From Agrobacterium tumefaciens (lineage in GTDB: Bacteria; Pseudomonadota; Alphaproteobacteria; Rhizobiales; Rhizobiaceae), in contig NZ_CP039888.1 in the NCBI RefSeq assembly GCF_005221325.1, positions 2,493,501 to 2,557,500 of the forward strand: a DNA stretch of 64,000 nucleotides. Direction: 5' to 3'. The notes under the pieces are model-generated. The model saw nothing but the letters and a program-made list of their open reading frames with translations, did no database searches and was not told the DNA's origin. Positions 58,567 through 64,000 of this stretch are shown in pieces (position 1 is the first letter of the stretch; every line of letters starts with the position of its first letter). Position numbers and translations under genes: made by a program.

Positions 58567-59136
58567 TCAAGCGGCTTCGTCCTGAGAATCGTCCTCTTCA
58601 ACGGTCTTGCCACGCTTGGGGCCCTTGGCAAGGTTGACTTCCACCAGGCGAACAGCCTCGGTTTCGGACATCTTGTTGACGGCGGCGATTTCGCGCGCCA
58701 TGCGGTCGAGAGCAGCTTCGTAGAGCTGACGCTCGGAATAGGACTGCTCCGGCTGGTTTTCCGCACGATAGAGATCGCGTACAACTTCCGCAATCGCAAT
58801 GAGATCGCCGGAATTGATCTTCGCATCATATTCCTGGGCGCGGCGCGACCACATGGTCCGCTTCACACGCGCCTTGCCCTGCACCACTTTCAGCGCCCGC
58901 TCGACAAAATCGCCTTCGGAAAGCTTGCGCATGCCGATGCTGACGGCTTTGGCGACGGGAACCTTAAGACGCATCTTGTCTTTTTCGAAATCAATGACAA
59001 AAAGCTCAAGCTTCATGCCGGCGACTTCTTGTTCCTCGATGGCAGAAATGGTACCGACACCATGAGCGGGATACACAATCGCTTCACCGGTTTTAAAACC
59101 GTGATGTGCTGGAGATTTCTTCTGCTGGGTCGTCAT
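58567..59136 (-). CDS. carD: CarD/CdnL-family RNA polymerase-binding regulator
   Basis: A 189-residue protein. The N-terminal Tudor-like RNA-polymerase-interacting domain has KTGEAIVYPAHGVGTISAIE and spans about residues 14-75. The C-terminal helical DNA-binding domain includes the conserved Trp in KRTMWSRRAQEY. CarD/CdnL proteins bind the beta subunit and stabilise open promoter complexes at rRNA and housekeeping promoters. The C-terminus is acidic. The gene is divergent from the glutamate dehydrogenase across a 541-base gap. Confidence 0.93.
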   Translation of the reverse strand: MTTQQKKSPAHHGFKTGEAIVYPAHGVGTISAIEEQEVAGMKLELFVIDFEKDKMRLKVPVAKAVSIGMRKLSEGDFVERALKVVQGKARVKRTMWSRRAQEYDAKINSGDLIAIAEVVRDLYRAENQPEQSYSERQLYEAALDRMAREIAAVNKMSETEAVRLVEVNLAKGPKRGKTVEEDDSQDEAA

Positions 59137-59677
59137 TCGTTCTAAAAACTCCCTGTTACATACCCGGGGATGCCGGGGTTGGGTCGGTCAGGCCCTGATG
59201 AGACGGGGGAACCGTCAGGTGACTCCGCACTGGTCCAGCCGTGCACGCAAAAACACACCTACCCGTCTTACGGGGTTCGATAACGTAAACGCTCGATATG
59301 TCACGGAAACCGCGTGCAAAAGAGGTGTTGCTTTCGTGGTGTTTTTGGGCACACAAATGCCACGCTGTGGATCAGTGTCGTTGGTGTACCACAAAAATAG
59401 GCGCAAATCAATAATTTGCTTCGACCGTGGCCGCAACATCACATGGCAGCTCTAGAACCGCCTAAAATTTAGCCGCTAAAATACTGTCAAATGCTTCGCG
59501 ACAGACCCTCATGGCAAAAGAAGCAAAAAAATTTCACTTACCGACTGAAGAAACACGAAAGCCTCTTAAACTCTTCGTAATTCCACGCCAATATCCGATT
59601 CGACTGAAAAGGCAAATTCCGTAAATTGGCGGTGCTTTTTTATATTAAAGTGTGATTTTTGGAGGAATCCACGTCAA
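59137..59677. other. 541-base divergent region between carD and the glutamate dehydrogenase
   Basis: No convincing gene is present. The left half is G/C-rich with short stem-forming repeats; the right half (about 59455-59660) is A/T-rich, as expected for promoters. A rightward frame at 59198-59455 has no family character. The region should hold two promoters; no specific box could be assigned. Confidence 0.5.
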
Positions 59678-62600
59678 ATGGGCTACAGAAACAATCCAAA
59701 ACGCGAAAAACAGATCGAAAAAGCGCGCCAGCAGGCAATTGCCGAAAATGTCCAATTTCTTGATCCAGGTATTCTTTATGGAAGGGCGAGCGCCGACGAT
59801 ATAGAATATTATTCCGCCGAGATGCTGGCGGCCAGCGCAGCGCACAGCTTCGAGGCGCTTTCACACTGGACCGGAGAGACACCCCACATCAGCATCACCC
59901 AGGTGGAGGGCGTTTCGCCGCGGGATATTCCGGTCACGGTTCTGACCATTATCGGCCGCAACATGCCCTTCCTTTACGATTCCGTGATGGGCGAAGTCAC
60001 CAGCAGCTATCGCGGCCTTTACCTCGCCGTGCACCCCATCCTCGTTCGCGATGACGATGCGCAGGCCGGTTACCGCCTTGCCGAACCCGAGGACGATCCC
60101 GCCGAAAATATCAGCCTCATCCAGCTGCATATCGCGCCGCTGACGCAGCAGACGGCCTCAGCGCTGGAAGAGCGGCTGCGCTTCGTGCTGACGCAGGTGC
60201 AATCCGCCTATCGCGACTGGCGGCCGATGCTGGCGAAGCTCGATGAAGCGCTGGACGAATTGTCGAAGCGCGGCTCGTCGCGGCGCAAGACCGAACGCAC
60301 GGAAGCCGTCGAATTCCTCAACTGGCTTCGCAACGACAATTTCACCTTCCTCGGCATGCGCGACTACACCTATTCCGGCAAGGGAAAAAACGCCAAGATC
60401 GAGCGCGGTGATGGCGTCGGCCTCGGTAGCCTCAGCGACCCGGATGTGCGCGTGCTGCGCCTCGGCAAGAATGCCGTGACGACGACGCCTGAAATCCTCG
60501 CCTTTCTCGACGGCCCGGATTTCCTCATCGTCACCAAGGCGAATGTGAAATCCATCGTGCACCGCCGCGCCTATATGGATTATATCGGCATCAAGCGCTT
60601 TGACGAGGACGGCAATGTCATCGGCGAATTGCGCATCGTCGGCCTCTTCACGGCAACGGCCTATACGCGCTCGGTCAAGCAGATACCGCTGCTGCGCGCC
60701 AAGGTTGCGGATGTCGAGCGGCATTTCGGCTTCGACCCCAACAGCCATTCCGGCCGCATCCTGCAAAATACGCTGGAAGCCTATCCGCGTGACGATCTCT
60801 TCCAGATCGAGACTGACCTCCTGATCCGCTTCATCGAGCAGATCATGGAACTGAGCGACCGTCCGCGCGTGCGGGTTCTTGCGCGTATCGACCGTTTCGA
60901 CCGCTTCGTTTCCGCCATCATCTTCGTACCGCGCGAGGAATATAATTCTTACGTCCGCGAGAAGATCGGTGACTATCTGAGCCGGGTCTATGACGGGCAT
61001 ATCTCCGCTTATTATCCCGCCTTCCCGGAAGGTGCGGTCGCCCGCGTGCATTTCATCGTCGGCCGCACGGAAGGCAAGACGCCGCGCATCGCTCAGGACA
61101 AGCTTGAAGATGCCGTCAGCGATATCGCGGCGCGCTGGATAGACCATTTCGTCGCCCTCTCCGAACCGGGCGCGCCGGTACTGGACGTCGATCAGGCCTA
61201 CCAGGAGGCCTTCACGCCCGAAGAAGCGATCGGCGACATGCCGGACATTCTGGCGGCCGCCAATGGCGATCCGGTCCGCATTGAATTCTATCAGCAGGAA
61301 GGCCAGTCGGCCGACACGCTGTCGCTGAAAATCTTCCACCGGGATGGCCATCTGCCGCTTTCGCGCCGTGTGCCTCTGCTCGAAAATCTGGGCTTCAACG
61401 TCATCAGCGAACGGACCTTCGATATCGGTGTCGTTTCGGAAGGCGAAAAGCGCGACATCGTGCTGCATGACATGGAACTGTCAGTCGCAGCCGGCACGAC
61501 GCTCGACCTACCGCATTACGGACCGAAACTGGAGGAAGCCTTTCTCGCTGCCTTCTCCGGCAAGGTGGACAATGACAACTTCAACCGCCTGATCCTCGCC
61601 GGCGGCCTGACCGTGCGCGAAGTCTCCGTGCTGCGTGCCTATGCCCGGTATCTGCGCCAGACCGGCATCGTCTATTCGCAGGAGCATATTTCCGAAACGC
61701 TCTATAAATATCCTGATATTTCCCGGAATATCTTCGCGCTGTTCAAGGCTGGTTTCGATCCATCCGTCGAAGAAAAGAAGCGACTGAAGAAACTCGCAGA
61801 GATTCACAAGGCCATCGAAGCGGCGCTAAGCGGCGTCCCTAATCTCGACGAGGACCGCACGCTGCGGCGTTACGTCAACGCCATCGATGCGACGCTGCGC
61901 ACCAACTACTTCCAGAAAAATGCCGATGGCACGCCGCGTGACCTCCTGGCATTCAAATTCGATCCGAAACATCTGGATGGCCTGCCGGATCCCCGCCCCT
62001 TCCGCGAAATCTTCGTTTACGGAACCGAGGTCGAAGGCGTGCATCTGCGTTTCGGCAAGGTGGCGCGCGGCGGTCTACGCTGGTCGGATCGCGGCCAGGA
62101 TTACCGCACCGAAGTGCTCGGCCTCGTCAAGGCGCAGCAGGTGAAGAACGCGGTCATCGTGCCTGTGGGCGCCAAGGGCGGCTTCTTCCCGAAGAGCCTG
62201 CCCGTCGGCGGCTCCCGCGACGAGGTGTTTAATGCCGGTCGTGAAGCCTACAAGACCTATATCCGCACCCTGCTCTCGATCACCGACAATATCGTTGATG
62301 ATGCCATCGTGCCACCGGCCGATACGTTGCGGCTTGATGGCGACGACCCCTATTTCGTCGTTGCCGCCGACAAGGGAACGGCCACCTTCTCCGATACGGC
62401 GAACGGCCTTGCCCATGACGCCGGTTTCTGGCTGGACGATGCCTTCGCATCGGGTGGCTCCGCCGGTTATGACCACAAGAAGATGGGCATCACCGCGCGC
62501 GGCGCATGGGAAACGGTAAAACGCCATTTCCGTGAAATGGATACCGATATCCAGACCACGCCATTCACCGTGGCCGGTGTGGGCGACATGTCCGGCGACG

Positions 62601-64000
62601 TTTTCGGCAATGGCATGTTGCTGTCAGAAAAGATCAAGCTGATAGCGGCCTTCGATCACCGCGATATCTTCATCGATCCGGATCCGGATACCGACAGATC
62701 CTTTGCCGAACGCAAGCGGCTTTTCGAACTGCCGCGTTCCAGCTGGCAGGACTATGACCGTTCGACCCTCTCGGCCGGCGCGATGATCATCTCGCGTTCC
62801 GAAAAATCGGTGACGCTGACGCCGGAAGCCGTCGCCGCCATCGGCCTCGACAAGTCCGTCGCCACACCCTTCGAGATCATGACCGCCATTCTGAAGGCGC
62901 CGACCGATCTTCTCTGGTTCGGCGGCATCGGCACCTACATCAAAGCGGCGGTGGAAACCAATGCCGAGGTGGGTGACAGGGCAAACGACCCGATCCGCGT
63001 CAATGCCACGGAGCTGCGCGCCAAGGTCATCGGCGAAGGCGCCAATCTCGGCATCACCCAGAAAGGCCGCATCGCCTATGCGCTTGCGGGCGGGCGTTGC
63101 AACTCCGACGCCATCGACAATTCGGCAGGTGTCAACTCCTCCGACGTCGAGGTCAATATCAAGATCGCGCTGGCGTCCGCCGTCAACAGTGGTCGCCTGA
63201 CGATGCCGAAACGTAACCAGCTTCTCGCTTCCATGACGCCTGAAGTCGCGCAGCTGGTGCTGCGCAACAACTACCTGCAATCGCTGGCGATCTCGCTGAC
63301 GGAGCGGCTGGGGCTGGCGAACCGCGAGGAACTCGGCCGCCTGATGGGTGCGCTGGAGGCCAGCGGGCAGCTGAACCGCAAGGTGGAAACCCTGCCAAAC
63401 AATGCCGAGTTCAATGAAAGATACGCCTCCGGCAAGCCGTTGACCCGGCCGGAAATCGGTGTGCTTCTCTCCTATGCCAAGCTGACCCTGTTCGATGCGC
63501 TGGTGGCAAGCTCGCTTCCGGATGAGCCCTATCTCCAGCATCTGCTGCTCGACTATTTCCCGGCCAAAATGCAGAAGAACTATGCTGACGATATCAAGGC
63601 GCATCGCCTGCACAGCGAGATCGTCGCGACCGCCCTTGCCAATGCCGTCGTCAACCGTGGCGGCCCCGGCTTCGTGCAGAAACTTGGCGATGCCAGCGGC
63701 CTGCTTGCCGCCGCTGTCGTCAAGGCGGCGGTGATTGTCGAGGATGGTTTCGGCCTCAAACGCCTTTGGGGTGAGATCGATGCCCTTGACGGCAAGATCG
63801 GCGGTGAGGTCCAGAACGGACTTTATGCCACCATCACCCGCATCTTCTCCGATGCAAGCAGGCTTTACCTGCAAACCGGCAGCGCCGGCGCGGCAACGGG
63901 TGACATGGCGAGCGAGATCGATCGCCTGAAAACCGCGATCAAGACGCTGTCGCCGGCAGCGGCGAAATATCGCCGCGAGCTGGGCGTCACGGAAATCGCC
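59678..64000 (+). CDS. NAD-specific glutamate dehydrogenase, large (GDH180) type, 5' part
   Basis: An open frame of 1441 codons runs to the window end without a stop; full-length relatives have about 1590 residues. The enzyme oxidatively deaminates glutamate to 2-oxoglutarate for catabolism. The N-terminal ~700 residues are ACT-like and helical regulatory domains. The catalytic domain begins near 730, with RFGKVARGGLRWSDRGQDYR, VPVGAKGGFFPK (substrate lysines) and VAGVGDMSGDVFGNGM in the Rossmann part. LKAPTDLLWFGGIGTYIKA and IGEGANLGITQKGR follow. ATG 59678 has GGAGGA about 11 bases upstream. No stop or frameshift was seen in the portion read. Confidence 0.93.
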   Translation, partial: MGYRNNPKREKQIEKARQQAIAENVQFLDPGILYGRASADDIEYYSAEMLAASAAHSFEALSHWTGETPHISITQVEGVSPRDIPVTVLTIIGRNMPFLYDSVMGEVTSSYRGLYLAVHPILVRDDDAQAGYRLAEPEDDPAENISLIQLHIAPLTQQTASALEERLRFVLTQVQSAYRDWRPMLAKLDEALDELSKRGSSRRKTERTEAVEFLNWLRNDNFTFLGMRDYTYSGKGKNAKIERGDGVGLGSLSDPDVRVLRLGKNAVTTTPEILAFLDGPDFLIVTKANVKSIVHRRAYMDYIGIKRFDEDGNVIGELRIVGLFTATAYTRSVKQIPLLRAKVADVERHFGFDPNSHSGRILQNTLEAYPRDDLFQIETDLLIRFIEQIMELSDRPRVRVLARIDRFDRFVSAIIFVPREEYNSYVREKIGDYLSRVYDGHISAYYPAFPEGAVARVHFIVGRTEGKTPRIAQDKLEDAVSDIAARWIDHFVALSEPGAPVLDVDQAYQEAFTPEEAIGDMPDILAAANGDPVRIEFYQQEGQSADTLSLKIFHRDGHLPLSRRVPLLENLGFNVISERTFDIGVVSEGEKRDIVLHDMELSVAAGTTLDLPHYGPKLEEAFLAAFSGKVDNDNFNRLILAGGLTVREVSVLRAYARYLRQTGIVYSQEHISETLYKYPDISRNIFALFKAGFDPSVEEKKRLKKLAEIHKAIEAALSGVPNLDEDRTLRRYVNAIDATLRTNYFQKNADGTPRDLLAFKFDPKHLDGLPDPRPFREIFVYGTEVEGVHLRFGKVARGGLRWSDRGQDYRTEVLGLVKAQQVKNAVIVPVGAKGGFFPKSLPVGGSRDEVFNAGREAYKTYIRTLLSITDNIVDDAIVPPADTLRLDGDDPYFVVAADKGTATFSDTANGLAHDAGFWLDDAFASGGSAGYDHKKMGITARGAWETVKRHFREMDTDIQTTPFTVAGVGDMSGDVFGNGMLLSEKIKLIAAFDHRDIFIDPDPDTDRSFAERKRLFELPRSSWQDYDRSTLSAGAMIISRSEKSVTLTPEAVAAIGLDKSVATPFEIMTAILKAPTDLLWFGGIGTYIKAAVETNAEVGDRANDPIRVNATELRAKVIGEGANLGITQKGRIAYALAGGRCNSDAIDNSAGVNSSDVEVNIKIALASAVNSGRLTMPKRNQLLASMTPEVAQLVLRNNYLQSLAISLTERLGLANREELGRLMGALEASGQLNRKVETLPNNAEFNERYASGKPLTRPEIGVLLSYAKLTLFDALVASSLPDEPYLQHLLLDYFPAKMQKNYADDIKAHRLHSEIVATALANAVVNRGGPGFVQKLGDASGLLAAAVVKAAVIVEDGFGLKRLWGEIDALDGKIGGEVQNGLYATITRIFSDASRLYLQTGSAGAATGDMASEIDRLKTAIKTLSPAAAKYRRELGVTEIA

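Noticed and set aside
59198..59455. Possible 85-residue gene between carD and the glutamate dehydrogenase
   Set aside because: Composition is not coding-like and no family is recognisable.

Overview
The window is a stretch of ordinary, high-GC alphaproteobacterial chromosome. It is most likely from Agrobacterium (Rhizobiaceae, tumefaciens/fabrum complex). The strongest pointer is the convergent pair chvA (exporter) and chvB (2831-residue cyclic beta-1,2-glucan synthase). The giant NAD-glutamate dehydrogenase, CarD, GlnK-AmtB, FtsK and the SUV3-type helicase also fit. I see no insertion sequence, prophage, CRISPR array, rRNA or tRNA. Both ends cut a gene: ispA at the left and the NAD-glutamate dehydrogenase at the right.

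Layout. 1-4815: isoprenoid genes (ispA end, ispG), an OmpA-like lipoprotein, and a DeoR regulator with an MFS transporter. 4816-9513: pyruvate carboxylase, then an orphan LuxR-type regulator in the position that expR occupies in Sinorhizobium meliloti. 9514-20300: chvA and chvB, which make and export periplasmic cyclic glucan. 20301-24600: an M20 amidohydrolase, a 47-residue membrane peptide, a 2-hydroxyglutarate-oxidase-like flavoprotein and a PLP dehydratase.

24662-35165 is the main accessory block, a locus for taking up and degrading a sugar acid. A leftward operon encodes a DenD-like dehydrogenase, a beta-hydroxyacid dehydrogenase and a XylD-like dehydratase. A rightward FAD-linked hydroxyacid dehydrogenase and a FadR-type regulator follow. 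A rightward operon then encodes a XylX-like dehydratase and a complete TRAP transporter (DctQ, DctM, DctP). Matching TTGTC/GACAA-type sites lie in both control regions, which suggests the FadR-type regulator controls both. The enzyme set resembles the Weimberg pathway but lacks its aldehyde dehydrogenase here.

35185-64000 is housekeeping and cell-cycle territory: acsA, trcR, yggS, leuS-lptE-holA, fdxA, an S4 protein with a SUV3-like helicase, ubiH, tesB, glnK-amtB, ftsK, lolA, xthA, a cNMP-domain protein, a CenR-like response regulator, an L,D-transpeptidase-like protein, carD and the glutamate dehydrogenase. The 433-base gap before the helicase gene holds 11 GANTC sites (the CcrM methylation target) in 216 bases. 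That is far above chance and is the most striking non-coding signal I found.

Protein identifications come from reading the translated sequence and remembered family features; no database search was run.
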